Shown here piece after piece: positions 1-8,135 of a DNA stretch of 64,000 nt. The notes beneath the pieces were generated by a model. The model was not told the origin of the DNA. It did no database searches and saw only the letters and a list, made by a program, of their open reading frames with translations. Every line of letters starts with the position of its first letter. Positions within the stretch are counted from its first letter, which is position 1. Position numbers and translations under genes: made by a program. Source of the DNA: CAYLPU01 sp964385635 (GTDB lineage Bacteria; Chloroflexota; Anaerolineae; B4-G1); assembly GCA_964385635.1 (NCBI GenBank), contig CAYLPU010000010.1, forward strand, positions 1 through 64,000, written 5' to 3'.

Positions 1-1
1 A

Positions 2-445
2 GGAGGTCAACTTCACACAGTACCTACTGGTGCAACTTTTGGGGTAAATATCCGTGTGGACTGGAAACTGAGACTGCATCGTTGGTTCGATGCCCTCATC
101 CCTGCGCGTGGCCCCAGTTGGAACGAGGCGGTGGCCTTCGCCCGCGAGATCAAGTCCGATCTGCACGTTACCTCCGATCCGGCGGAGATCGAACGGCAGG
201 ACATCGCTATCGCACGACCTACCAGAAGCACCATCGCAACACATCAGGCCAGCGAAGACTTGCGGGCCTGGCTGGGGGACGTGGACTGCCGGCTGCACGC
301 GCTGGTGTTGCTCAACACCATCACAGAGTTGGGCGAACCGGTGGGTGAGGACCTGGCCGAGAGACACACCCGACTGCAGGAGCGCTTGCGCCCGTGCCCG
401 GTCACAGAGGTGGCGGCGAGCGTATCACGGAGGGGACAAGAATGA
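2..445 (+). CDS. hypothetical protein, 5' end outside the window
   Basis: The reading frame is open from base 2 to a TGA at 443-445, so this is probably the C-terminal part of a longer protein. A GTG at 56 could also start a 129-residue protein, but no convincing ribosome-binding site precedes it. The product is soluble, rich in Arg, Glu and Leu, with helical segments and no membrane span. I do not recognise a family. It lies just upstream of the defence-type genes and could belong to that island. Confidence 0.4.
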   Translation, partial: GGQLHTVPTGATFGVNIRVDWKLRLHRWFDALIPARGPSWNEAVAFAREIKSDLHVTSDPAEIERQDIAIARPTRSTIATHQASEDLRAWLGDVDCRLHALVLLNTITELGEPVGEDLAERHTRLQERLRPCPVTEVAASVSRRGQE

Positions 446-593
446 GGGGGGATAGGACTACAGCGTTTGTTAAAAGGGAAAAAAGATGACTGTCACCGGA
501 ATATAATGGGAAGCGCCAGCCGCGCTCTCACCTCCTGCTCCAGCGCCCGGTGAATCTGCAGCGGCACCGACGACGGGGATTGACCCAGACAGC

Positions 594-818
594 GTGGACC
601 CCATCAAACTCCGCCAGGCGATGCACTCCGCCTACGACCGTCCTGCCTTCGAGATCCTGTGCAAGGAACTGGGTCTGGACTACCACGACCTGCGCGGCGA
701 GACGCTGGAGACGAAGATGCTCTACTTAATTGACTGGCACAGGCGTCGCCGCCGGTATGCTCAACTGGTACGCAAGGCACTGACAGACCATCCATACCTG
801 GCCCAGGAGTTACAGTAG
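594..818 (+). CDS. small stand-alone effector-associated (bacterial death-fold-like) domain protein
   Basis: The 74-residue product is a single helical domain with the pattern of bacterial effector-associated domains: an FEILCKELGLDYHDL stretch, then ETLETKMLYLIDWHRRR and a final LVRKAL helix. In known proteins such domains are adaptors that join sensors, NTPases and effectors of conflict systems by like-like binding. The TIR protein ending at 5265 has a related C-terminal domain, so the two could pair. The GTG start at 594 lacks a clear Shine-Dalgarno. The same frame stays open back to a stop near 508 and encodes a Pro/Ala-rich linker, as expected if this were the tail of a larger lost effector. 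The domain call rests on motif memory. Confidence 0.6.
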   Translation: MDPIKLRQAMHSAYDRPAFEILCKELGLDYHDLRGETLETKMLYLIDWHRRRRRYAQLVRKALTDHPYLAQELQ

Positions 819-837
819 CAGTCCCAACCACCTGACG

Positions 838-866
838 TTGACAGAATTGACTGTTTGTGTTACCAT
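838..866 (+). promoter_or_regulatory. sigma-70-type promoter of the AbiE-TIR operon
   Basis: TTGACA at 838-843 and TACCAT at 861-866 are separated by 17 bases, placing transcription start near 873, just before the abiEi gene. The -35 is a perfect consensus. Confidence 0.65.
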
Positions 867-898
867 CATTCCGGAAAATGGGAACAATGGTGACACAA
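855..898 (+). promoter_or_regulatory. inverted-repeat operator, probably for AbiEi autorepression
   Basis: TTGTGTTACCAT at 855-866 and ATGGTGACACAA at 887-898 are inverted copies matching at 11 of 12 positions, 20 bases apart. The left arm overlaps the -10 box and the right arm covers the probable ATG. A smaller palindrome TTCCGGAA lies between them at 869-876. AbiEi-type antitoxins are known to bind inverted repeats in their own promoter, so this is the expected operator. Confidence 0.65.
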
Positions 899-1720
899 GA
901 AGTCAGCAAACGACAGACGCTCAGCCCAACCGATGCCAGGCTTCTCACCACCATCAGCAGCCAAGGGCAAGATATCTTCACAAATCAGGACGCTGCCTCC
1001 GTCTTGGGCTGCTCGTCGGCCGCCGTGCGTAAGCGCTTGCACCATCTGGTCAATAAAGGCTGGCTGCGTCGTCTGGAAAAAGGCAAGTACCTGATTCTAC
1101 CCCTGTCGGCCGGCCCGTCCGGTGAGTACGCTCCTGACGAGTTCGTCATCGCTGCTCACCTCATCGAGCCCTACTACATCTCCTACTGGAGCGCCCTTCG
1201 CTACTACGGCTACAGTGAGCAGGCAGCGCCTACCGTCTACATAGTCACCACGCGACGCAAGCGACCGTTGACTGTGGGAGGTGTGGCGTACCGTTTCGTC
1301 ACGGTACGAGCGCACAAGTTCTTTGGATCACGCCGGGTCTGGTCAGGCGCAGAGGCGATACAGATGGCCGAGCGGGAGAAGGCCCTGGTGGATTGCCTGG
1401 ACCGGCTAGACCTGTGCGGTGGAGTGATCGAGGCAGCCAAGGCAATCTGGCGGGGGCGTGATGAGATGGATTGGGAAAAGACGGTGGCCTACGGTCGCCG
1501 TATGGGCAACCGGACTGTTCTCAAACGGTTGGGCTTCCTGCTAGAGACTTTTGCTCTGGGCACGCCGTCTCTGTTGGACGCACTGCAAGCCAGCGTTGGA
1601 GCGGGTTACACGGTGCTGGATAATCTGTATCCCCCTGAAGATGGGGGGCGGCGCGACCATTGCTGGCACTTGCTGATCAATGTGCCGGAGCACGAGTTGC
1701 TAGACTGGCGGGAGCACTGA
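887..1720 (+). CDS. abiEi: AbiEi-type antitoxin / transcriptional regulator of a type IV toxin-antitoxin system
   Basis: The product (277 residues from the ATG at 887; an ATG at 878 and a GTG at 857 are in frame upstream) begins with a winged helix-turn-helix, DIFTNQDAASVLGCSSAAVR followed by a KGWLRRLEKGKYLIL wing. It continues into the AbiEi C-terminal region with EPYYISYWSALRYYGYSEQ, the TTRRKR stretch and AEREKALVDCLDRLDLCGG. In characterised AbiE pairs this protein represses the operon and counteracts the AbiEii nucleotidyltransferase without needing direct contact. It is followed directly, with no gap, by the AbiEii gene. I chose 887 because it lies downstream of the predicted start of transcription. 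Confidence 0.88.
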   Translation: MVTQEVSKRQTLSPTDARLLTTISSQGQDIFTNQDAASVLGCSSAAVRKRLHHLVNKGWLRRLEKGKYLILPLSAGPSGEYAPDEFVIAAHLIEPYYISYWSALRYYGYSEQAAPTVYIVTTRRKRPLTVGGVAYRFVTVRAHKFFGSRRVWSGAEAIQMAEREKALVDCLDRLDLCGGVIEAAKAIWRGRDEMDWEKTVAYGRRMGNRTVLKRLGFLLETFALGTPSLLDALQASVGAGYTVLDNLYPPEDGGRRDHCWHLLINVPEHELLDWREH

Positions 1721-2581
1721 ATGATCGGCCTACCGGAAGTGCAACGTCTGGCTTATCGTGCTGGCGTGAGTGCGCGGATGATTGAGCGGGACTACGTTCT
1801 CACCTGGGCTCTCATTGGCATGGCCCGTCATCCGGCTCTTGGCGCAGCGTTGGCTCTTAAAGGCGGCACGGCATTGAAGAAGGTTTACTTCGCCGACTGG
1901 CGCTACAGTGAAGACCTGGACTTCACGGCTCAGCAGATCATCACGCCGGAGGTGCTTCTAGCGCAACTGAGTGAGATAGCGCAGGCTGTGGGCGATGAGG
2001 CGGGCATTGAACTGGTCGTTGCCTCGTCTGAGCCTAGGTGGGATGGCGAGCGGCTGCGCAACATGACGGTGTATCTGGGCTATATCGGGCCCTTGCATCG
2101 CACCCGGCGGCGACGCGAGTGTAAACTCGATTTTACATTTGACGAGGTGATGGTCAACCCACCGGTGCGTCGATCACTGCTGAGCGCATATTCCGACGAG
2201 CCTCGGCCGGTCACACCGGTGCTGGCTTACTCGCTGGAGGAGATTGGCGCCGAGAAGTTGCGTACTTTGTTGCAGCGTACCCAACCCCGCGACCTGTACG
2301 ACGTGTGGCGACTGCTGGTTGAATGTGGTGCGGGCCTGGACCTGTCGCTGGCGGTCGAGACGTTTCGGACCAAGTGTCTTCATAAAGGGTTGACGCCGGA
2401 GAGCCTGGCCCAGGCGCTGGCCCCTGCGCAGGTGGACAAGATACGCCGCGCCTGGGCAAGTCGATTGGAGAACCAAATGGCCGACGTGCCGTCGCTGGAA
2501 CGGGTCATGCGCGAGACGCGGCGAGCATTGCGGGTGCACCTAGCCCTGAGGAGAAACCATGCCACAGGTTACCAAAACTGA
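1721..2581 (+). CDS. abiEii: AbiEii-type nucleotidyltransferase toxin
   Basis: The 286-residue product has the DNA-polymerase-beta-like nucleotidyltransferase signature of the AbiEii/MenT family. It shows LKGGTALKKVYF around residues 46-57 and RYSEDLDF at 61-68, where the two Asp residues would bind metal. Family members transfer nucleotides to tRNA or otherwise stall translation, giving bacteriostasis and abortive infection. The ATG follows the abiEi stop directly, so translation is coupled. Its 3' end overlaps the next gene by 23 bases, which ties the downstream 453-aa and TIR genes into the same transcript. Length and motif order are normal, with no sign of decay. Confidence 0.9.
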   Translation: MIGLPEVQRLAYRAGVSARMIERDYVLTWALIGMARHPALGAALALKGGTALKKVYFADWRYSEDLDFTAQQIITPEVLLAQLSEIAQAVGDEAGIELVVASSEPRWDGERLRNMTVYLGYIGPLHRTRRRRECKLDFTFDEVMVNPPVRRSLLSAYSDEPRPVTPVLAYSLEEIGAEKLRTLLQRTQPRDLYDVWRLLVECGAGLDLSLAVETFRTKCLHKGLTPESLAQALAPAQVDKIRRAWASRLENQMADVPSLERVMRETRRALRVHLALRRNHATGYQN

Positions 2582-3920
2582 TACGATACGGGCTTTCGCC
2601 GAAAACCTGCCCAATCCGAGCGATCTCGAACCTCAGACAGGGCAGTTCTGGAACCGCTTGAGAGTATGGCACGAGCGCGTCGTAGGCGAGCGGATCCGAG
2701 ACACTGACCTCGTAAGGAGACGCCTCGAAAGTTTGAGAAAGGGTTTCCTGCAGGCCTTGTGTCTCTGGGTCGGCCTGCCCATAGATGCGGCAACTGTGGC
2801 GGACTTGCTCGAGGCACTGCAAGGTAAGATCGCTGCAGATCCCTCCCAGACCTGGTGCCAGGATCTGTTTCTGCTGATCGAACTTCTCCAAGGGAAGAGT
2901 CACGATGCCGTCAAGACCATCGGCCGCGTTCTGCTCTCCGAACCCGTTGTCCGCCTCATAGATAGCAACGCCTTCAAGTCCAACGCTCGGCGCTTGGCCT
3001 ACGCAATGGGAGTATACTACCAGAACCCGGCAGACCTGGCCGTCCTTGTGCTGTTCGAGCATGCGGAGAGAGCCGGGTACACACGCTACGTTTTGGTACC
3101 TCGGGCCGAGGAGGGAGAGCACGCCATTACTGAGGACGAGGCCGAGTATGCAGCGCAGCAAATTCGGGAAGGAGCAGACCGATCGGCCCTTACGGTGCCA
3201 GTGGTGGACCAGGTGCTGGAACCGCTTGAGGCCAGGCGCGGGGGTGGGAAGCGCAGCATCTGCGCGCGTGTCCTGCGAGAGAATGACGATTCCACGCTGG
3301 TCTTCATCTACCGCGTGTTGCGAGAAGCCAGCATCCCCGAGATGGACCAGACCCTCTTCGGGGATGAGGTGGAGACCATCGTGTTGAGATTCAGGGATCG
3401 GTTGCGCTATCTGGAGGAGCGCTCAAACAAGCACATCGGGGCCTCAATCGCGGGTGCAATTGCATCTCGCCTCTTGAAGGCTGAGGTTGAGTATATAGAC
3501 GACACAAGCCGGACAATACGGCAGGCAGTGGATAGTCTCCTGGACGTTCTACTCAAGAAGGAAGATGACCGGTTACGATTGGTGGAAATCTATTTGCATC
3601 AATCTCCGCTGGAGGGCAGCCCTACCCTGATCGTGCGTTGTGACAAGAGCGAATCCCTCGCCCCTTCTGTCGAATTCCTCGGGGAAAAGGAAATCCCCCT
3701 GCTGGAGGACTTGGAAGATGTGGAGTGCATCGGTCTGGCGTATGACCGCATTGTAGGCGAAAAGAAACGCTCCTACATCTTCAAACTGCGCTTCGAGCCA
3801 ATCGCAGGGCGGTACTTTGTGCGCTACTCCTGCGGTCGCCTGTCCAGAACCCTCCGCAACCAGTTTGAACGCTATTTGAGGGAGAATTACAATGTCAACG
3901 CTATTCCCACAACTGGATAG
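2559..3920 (+). CDS. unrecognised 453-aa protein inside the AbiE-TIR operon
   Basis: I do not recognise this protein. It is soluble, with no signal peptide or membrane span. The first half is mainly helical (ETGQFWNRL-like and RRLESLRKGFLQALCLW segments). The middle has a charged helical region (VLRFRDRLRYLEERSNKH). The last 130 residues look mixed alpha/beta (LIVRCDKSESLAPSVEFL, KRSYIFKLRFEP). The start at 2559 overlaps abiEii by 23 bases and the end overlaps the TIR gene by 29 bases, so all four genes are translationally coupled. That arrangement suggests a sensor, scaffold or regulator of the TIR effector. This role is inference from context only. Confidence 0.7.
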   Translation: MPQVTKTDTIRAFAENLPNPSDLEPQTGQFWNRLRVWHERVVGERIRDTDLVRRRLESLRKGFLQALCLWVGLPIDAATVADLLEALQGKIAADPSQTWCQDLFLLIELLQGKSHDAVKTIGRVLLSEPVVRLIDSNAFKSNARRLAYAMGVYYQNPADLAVLVLFEHAERAGYTRYVLVPRAEEGEHAITEDEAEYAAQQIREGADRSALTVPVVDQVLEPLEARRGGGKRSICARVLRENDDSTLVFIYRVLREASIPEMDQTLFGDEVETIVLRFRDRLRYLEERSNKHIGASIAGAIASRLLKAEVEYIDDTSRTIRQAVDSLLDVLLKKEDDRLRLVEIYLHQSPLEGSPTLIVRCDKSESLAPSVEFLGEKEIPLLEDLEDVECIGLAYDRIVGEKKRSYIFKLRFEPIAGRYFVRYSCGRLSRTLRNQFERYLRENYNVNAIPTTG

Positions 3921-5265
3921 ACGGCTGGTGCGGCGATTGCTCCGCACCGGTATGCACGTACCGAGTGGGCAGACCGAGTCGGGACAAGTGGTCGAAGTCC
4001 TCGAAGGACTGGGGCTGGTGGCCGTGACTCACCGGCGATATGTGAAATGTGTCAATCCAGCCGACGAAGACTACTGGGATGTTAAGGACCGCAGTTGCCC
4101 AGGCGAGATCGAGCCAGAAGACGACGGTCCCTACGAGTGTCCAGTCTGTGGCCGTACTGTCGAGTATCCGGCCGTCTACAAGGAGGTCTTTGAGGACCTG
4201 TACATCACCGTGCAGCAGGAAGGCGTCGCCAACCACCTCTTCACGGTCCTGGAGACACTGGACACCGTTATCGGAATCGAGCCGGTGGACCACATCGCGG
4301 CAAAGGTAAGTCTATCGGACGGGAGAGCCCTGATTGTCCCTATCGTGGACTACGCAGGAGCAGGATGGCGAGCGAGTGGACAGGACGCTCAGAAGATTCA
4401 CGCGTATGTAATCGCCTCTCCCATCAACCAGCCATCACGGGAATATCTGGAACGGGCATACCATATTGAACTGGCCGATGTCCTGGCCAACGACCAGACC
4501 TGGCTGGCAAGGGTCCTCGACGCTGCTTCACAGCCCAGGCGGACCGCCTTTATCAGTTACTCTCACAAAGACAGTTCTTTCGTAGACCGGCTGGTGGAAG
4601 ACCTGGTGGCGAACGGAGTGGGAGTTTGGCTGGATCGCTGGGAGATAAAGGTGGGCGATTCGATCAATGAGAGAGTCCAGAAAGGAATCCAGGATAGCGA
4701 TTACCTGTCGGTCATTCTGTCCCCGCACTCTGTGAGTTCGCCTTGGGTGCGTGAGGAACTCAACGCCGCACAAGTCAAGCAACTCGAATCCAGACAAGTC
4801 ATTGTGCTTCCCGTACTGCACCAGGACTGCGACATCCCGCTGTTTCTGAAAGGCAAGTATTATGCCGATTGCCGGGGAGAGCGATATGCACAGGGATTGC
4901 AGGAACTGTTAACCGTGTTGGCCCCACCCCCCAAGGTCAGTCCCCTCGCGCCAGTCCACTGGGGCCGATGGCGTCCCGAGGCCCAGAGGACACCTGAGGG
5001 CAAAACGCCGGACGCTATCGTTGATCACAGAAGACTGCTTGAACGGCTGTTTGCCTTCATCTGCGACCACTTTGACGGAGAGGAACTGCGGACCCTTTGC
5101 TTTGATCTGGATGTTGCGTATGACGACCTCCCCGCTCAAGGGCGAAGGAATAAGGCTCGGGAGTTGATCGCCTACTTGGAAAGGCGAGGACGTTTGGAAG
5201 AGTTGCTTGAGTTGCTGAGGGAAGAGCGACCCGATCCATTTGCCGAAGCCGGCTTGATGCTGTAA
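3892..5265 (+). CDS. TIR-domain effector with N-terminal zinc ribbon and C-terminal effector-associated domain
   Basis: The 457-residue product has three parts. Residues 1-215 include a likely zinc ribbon with Cys53, Cys69, Cys83 and Cys86, then an unrecognised alpha/beta segment. Residues 218-345 form a TIR domain: it opens with TAFISYSHKDSSFVDRLV and carries SPWVREEL, where Glu289, four residues after Trp285, is in the place of the NADase catalytic glutamate. Residues 385-450 are an effector-associated domain (GEELRTLCFDLDVAYDDL, ARELIAYLERRGR, ELLREERP). TIR effectors of bacterial defence usually deplete or convert NAD. The ATG at 3892 follows GGGAG at good spacing and overlaps the previous gene. 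It may pair with the lone domain encoded at 594-818. Confidence 0.88.
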   Translation: MSTLFPQLDRRLVRRLLRTGMHVPSGQTESGQVVEVLEGLGLVAVTHRRYVKCVNPADEDYWDVKDRSCPGEIEPEDDGPYECPVCGRTVEYPAVYKEVFEDLYITVQQEGVANHLFTVLETLDTVIGIEPVDHIAAKVSLSDGRALIVPIVDYAGAGWRASGQDAQKIHAYVIASPINQPSREYLERAYHIELADVLANDQTWLARVLDAASQPRRTAFISYSHKDSSFVDRLVEDLVANGVGVWLDRWEIKVGDSINERVQKGIQDSDYLSVILSPHSVSSPWVREELNAAQVKQLESRQVIVLPVLHQDCDIPLFLKGKYYADCRGERYAQGLQELLTVLAPPPKVSPLAPVHWGRWRPEAQRTPEGKTPDAIVDHRRLLERLFAFICDHFDGEELRTLCFDLDVAYDDLPAQGRRNKARELIAYLERRGRLEELLELLREERPDPFAEAGLML

Positions 5266-5367
5266 ATTAAGATGGATGCGGTGATGGCCTACACCGAAGC
5301 CGCGCCCCGCGCCTAACCAAGGGGCGGCGCTGGCACATTCCTGGACGACGTCTGGCTCGAGGAAGTG

Positions 5368-6612
5368 ATGAGCGAACGTAAAGCATTTATCCATCCGGCA
5401 AAGGTTCTTCTCCCGCTGGGCCTGGGCACAGCCCTTTCTCTCATGGGCGACGCGACGTTGTACACAGTGTTGCCCACTCATACTGTCGAAGCCGGCATCG
5501 CTCTGAGCAGCGTGGGGATCATTCTGGGCGTCAACCGGGCAGTGCGGGTTTTCCTCAACGGGCTGGCAGGGCTGGCATACGATCGCTGGCCACGTCGGCG
5601 GTTGTTTGTGCCAGCGCTGTTCATCGGTGCGCTATCTACGGCGGTGTACGCTGCCACGCACGGTTTCTGGCCGCTGCTGATCGGACGGCTGCTGTGGGGA
5701 CTGGCCTGGTCGGGCATCTGGGTCGGCGGGGCAACGGTCGTCCTGGACGTGACGACGGCCCAGAGCCGCGGGCGATGGACGGGCCTGTACCAGACCTGGT
5801 TCTTCCTGGGGGCAACGCTGGGCTCTCTTGTCGGCGGCTTGCTAACGGACAAAATTGGCTACGCCGCCACTATGTGGGTCGGCGCGACTCTGACTACCCT
5901 GGGTGGTCTGGTGGCGTTGTTCTTGCTGCCGGAGACACGCACTATCCAGTCCGATGCCGACGCCACCGTAGTTGAGGGGGACGGGCCCAGGCTGCGCACC
6001 CATTCTGGGTTGTGGGTTGCCGCGTCTTTGCAGGGGGTAAATCGCTTCGTCACCTCCGGCGTTCTCTCAGCTACCCTGGCATTGTTGGTGCAGGATCGGC
6101 TGCGGCCCGCTGCCCTGGCTCTCGGTGTAGCCACGCTGACCGGTGTGCTCATGGCCGGGCGGATGCTGCTCGGCATGGCAGCCGCTCCACTGGCAGGGAT
6201 GGTGTCAGACCGGCTGGGGAACCGCTGGAGAGTAGTGGTGTGGGGATTGGCGATCGGCACGATCAGCATGCTCCTGGCGTCCTGGAGTGCGCCGGCTGCC
6301 ATCCTGACGGGCATATTCTTAGCAGCCGTGACCGGCGGCAGTGTGCAGGCCCTCGTCACTGCCCTCACCGGCGACCTGGCGGGCCGGATGCAGCGGGGGC
6401 GCGCTATCGGATTGGTGTACACAGTCGGAGATATCGCCAGCGCTATCGGGCCGGTGGCTGCCTATGCGCTGCTGCCGGTGATCGGGTTGCACGGAGTCTA
6501 CCTGCTCTGCGCAGGGTTGTTCATGGCGGAGTGGATACTGGTACTGTGGTTCCGACGAAAATTGCCACAGGGACCACTCCCCGCGGCAACCCGCACTCTC
6601 GCGCCAGAGTGA
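5368..6612 (+). CDS. major facilitator superfamily transporter
   Basis: The 414-residue product has about 12 hydrophobic segments and the MFS loop motif in the form GLAYDRWPRRRLFVPA after helix 2. Related basic loops (ASDRLGNRWR-like) occur in the second half. Such proteins are proton-coupled exporters or importers of small molecules. The closest feel is to drug/sugar efflux permeases, but the substrate cannot be read from sequence. The ATG at 5368 follows CGAGGAAG, and a GTG three bases upstream is less likely. The gene stands alone after the TIR operon and converges on the YqhQ-like gene. Confidence 0.85.
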   Translation: MSERKAFIHPAKVLLPLGLGTALSLMGDATLYTVLPTHTVEAGIALSSVGIILGVNRAVRVFLNGLAGLAYDRWPRRRLFVPALFIGALSTAVYAATHGFWPLLIGRLLWGLAWSGIWVGGATVVLDVTTAQSRGRWTGLYQTWFFLGATLGSLVGGLLTDKIGYAATMWVGATLTTLGGLVALFLLPETRTIQSDADATVVEGDGPRLRTHSGLWVAASLQGVNRFVTSGVLSATLALLVQDRLRPAALALGVATLTGVLMAGRMLLGMAAAPLAGMVSDRLGNRWRVVVWGLAIGTISMLLASWSAPAAILTGIFLAAVTGGSVQALVTALTGDLAGRMQRGRAIGLVYTVGDIASAIGPVAAYALLPVIGLHGVYLLCAGLFMAEWILVLWFRRKLPQGPLPAATRTLAPE

Positions 6613-6681
6613 CATCCCCCAGCCGTGCCACCCACCGGCCGTCGCGCCCTAGCGCGGCTGAAGCCAGCGCGAAATGGGCCA

Positions 6682-7557
6682 TCATACGGCATCCTCTTCA
6701 CTCGCCAGCACCGCCTTGAGAGCCGCGACCGCTACCTCCAGCATTCCGTCATCCGGGTCGCGAGTCGTCAGCCGCTGGAGCGCCAGGTTCGGCGCGATCA
6801 GTACCCGCATCCATGGCCGGTCGGCAAGGCGGGCTGTCAGTCTGATGAACTCGTAGGCCGCCCCGGCGATGACCGGAAGCAGCACGATCCGGCTGAGTAG
6901 TCGCCAGATCAACGTGGGCTGGCGGAAGGGGGCGAATATCAGGACCGTCAGCACGACCAGTGTCAGGAGGAAGGCCGTGCCGCAGCGAGTGTGAGCCGTC
7001 GGGAAAGGACGCACGCCGTCTACCGTCAGTTCTGCTCCTGCCTCGTAAGCGTTGACCGTCTTGTGCTCCGCGCCGTGGTATGCGAACACACGCCGCACGT
7101 CGGGCAGGTACGCGATGGCCCACATGTAGCCCGTGATCAGGAGTAGCCGCACGACTCCCTCCAACAGGCTGCTGAGCCATTCCGAAGGGATGTATGGGGC
7201 AAGCAGTCCCACCAGGAACGATGGCAACAGCATGAAGAGCCCTACACCCAGGCCGACCCCCAGGAGTGCCATTCCCCAACCCGCAGGTCCCTCAAGCGAC
7301 ACCTCTTCGCCCGTCGCCACATCGGCCGACATCATCAATGCCTTCATCCCCAGACCAAGCGCGTCCCACAGCATAGCCAACCCGCGCAAGAAAGGGATGC
7401 GGCTGAGCGGCCCGCGGTAGAGTGCCTCATTGAGCGGTTCCGTCTTTACGACGATGTGCCCCTCCGGGTGGCGCAGCGCGACCGCCATCGTGCGCGACCC
7501 GCGCATCATCACCCCTTCGATTACCGCCTGCCCTCCGTAGTTGAATGGTTTACCCAT
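6682..7557 (-). CDS. YqhQ-like DUF1385 membrane protein
   Basis: The 291-residue product starts with the DUF1385 hallmark NYGGQAVIEGVMMRGSRTMA and contains FAYHGAEHKTVNAYEAG and FPTAHTRCGTAFL, where conserved His, Glu and Cys residues could bind a metal. Between them lie several hydrophobic helices. The family is widespread in Gram-positive-type lineages and Chloroflexota. It has been described as a predicted metal-dependent membrane protein, and its role is not established. It starts 13 bases after the HNH gene ends, so the two are probably co-transcribed. Confidence 0.88.
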   Translation of the reverse strand: MGKPFNYGGQAVIEGVMMRGSRTMAVALRHPEGHIVVKTEPLNEALYRGPLSRIPFLRGLAMLWDALGLGMKALMMSADVATGEEVSLEGPAGWGMALLGVGLGVGLFMLLPSFLVGLLAPYIPSEWLSSLLEGVVRLLLITGYMWAIAYLPDVRRVFAYHGAEHKTVNAYEAGAELTVDGVRPFPTAHTRCGTAFLLTLVVLTVLIFAPFRQPTLIWRLLSRIVLLPVIAGAAYEFIRLTARLADRPWMRVLIAPNLALQRLTTRDPDDGMLEVAVAALKAVLASEEDAV

Positions 7558-7570
7558 GCGATGCCGCTCC

Positions 7571-8074
7571 CTACCAGCCTTCCAGGTACTTGGCCCACGT
7601 GCCGTTGCCCGCCACGTAGCGCCCGAAGAGATACTGCGCTGTGGGCCTCGGCTCGAAAGTTTGGCGCAGCAGTTTCATTCGTGCTTCTGCCAGCGTGCGC
7701 CCGCCTTTACGCCGATTACATTGCGGGCAGGCCGCCACCAGGTTCTCCCAGGAGTGTTGCCCTCCCCGATAGCGGGGCACGATGTGGTCTATCGTCAGTT
7801 GGCTCGCCTGCTGCCCGCAATACTGGCAGCGATACCGGTCTCGGCGCAGGATCTCCCGCTTGCACAGTCGCACGCGCGCGCGCGGCCGGCGCACCACGTA
7901 GACCAGGCGGATGACGGACGGGCGCTCGAAGGTGCGGGAGACAGTGTGAATAAACCCCCGGCCGTTCTCCAACACCGTGACATTGCCCGCCAGGATCAAC
8001 CCCATGGCGCGCTTCGTGTTGCAGACGTTGATAGGCTCGTAATTGCCGTTGAGTACCAGGACAGGTTCGTTCAT
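7571..8074 (-). CDS. HNH endonuclease
   Basis: The 167-residue product has a helical N-terminal part (LVLNGNYEPINVCNTKRAMGL) and a canonical HNH core: CQYCG, then LTIDHIVPRYRGG, NLVAACPQCNRRKGG. The two CxxC pairs should bind structural zinc, and the His of DHIVP with the later Asn form the nuclease centre. This form is the common chromosomal HNH family in Chloroflexota, Cyanobacteria and Actinobacteria. It is not clearly tied to a mobile element. Its biological substrate is unknown. A 61-base gap separates it from the upstream glycosyltransferase gene. Confidence 0.88.
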   Translation of the reverse strand: MNEPVLVLNGNYEPINVCNTKRAMGLILAGNVTVLENGRGFIHTVSRTFERPSVIRLVYVVRRPRARVRLCKREILRRDRYRCQYCGQQASQLTIDHIVPRYRGGQHSWENLVAACPQCNRRKGGRTLAEARMKLLRQTFEPRPTAQYLFGRYVAGNGTWAKYLEGW

Positions 8075-8135
8075 CGGTCACCCTACTCGTCGTGGGATTG
8101 CACCTTGTCCAGTATAGCACACCTGGTCTAAGCCG

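Noticed and set aside
604..981. Minus-strand ORF opposite the lone EAD gene and abiEi promoter
   Set aside because: It runs across a clear promoter and operator on the other strand, has no homology, and its codon pattern is that of a shadow frame.
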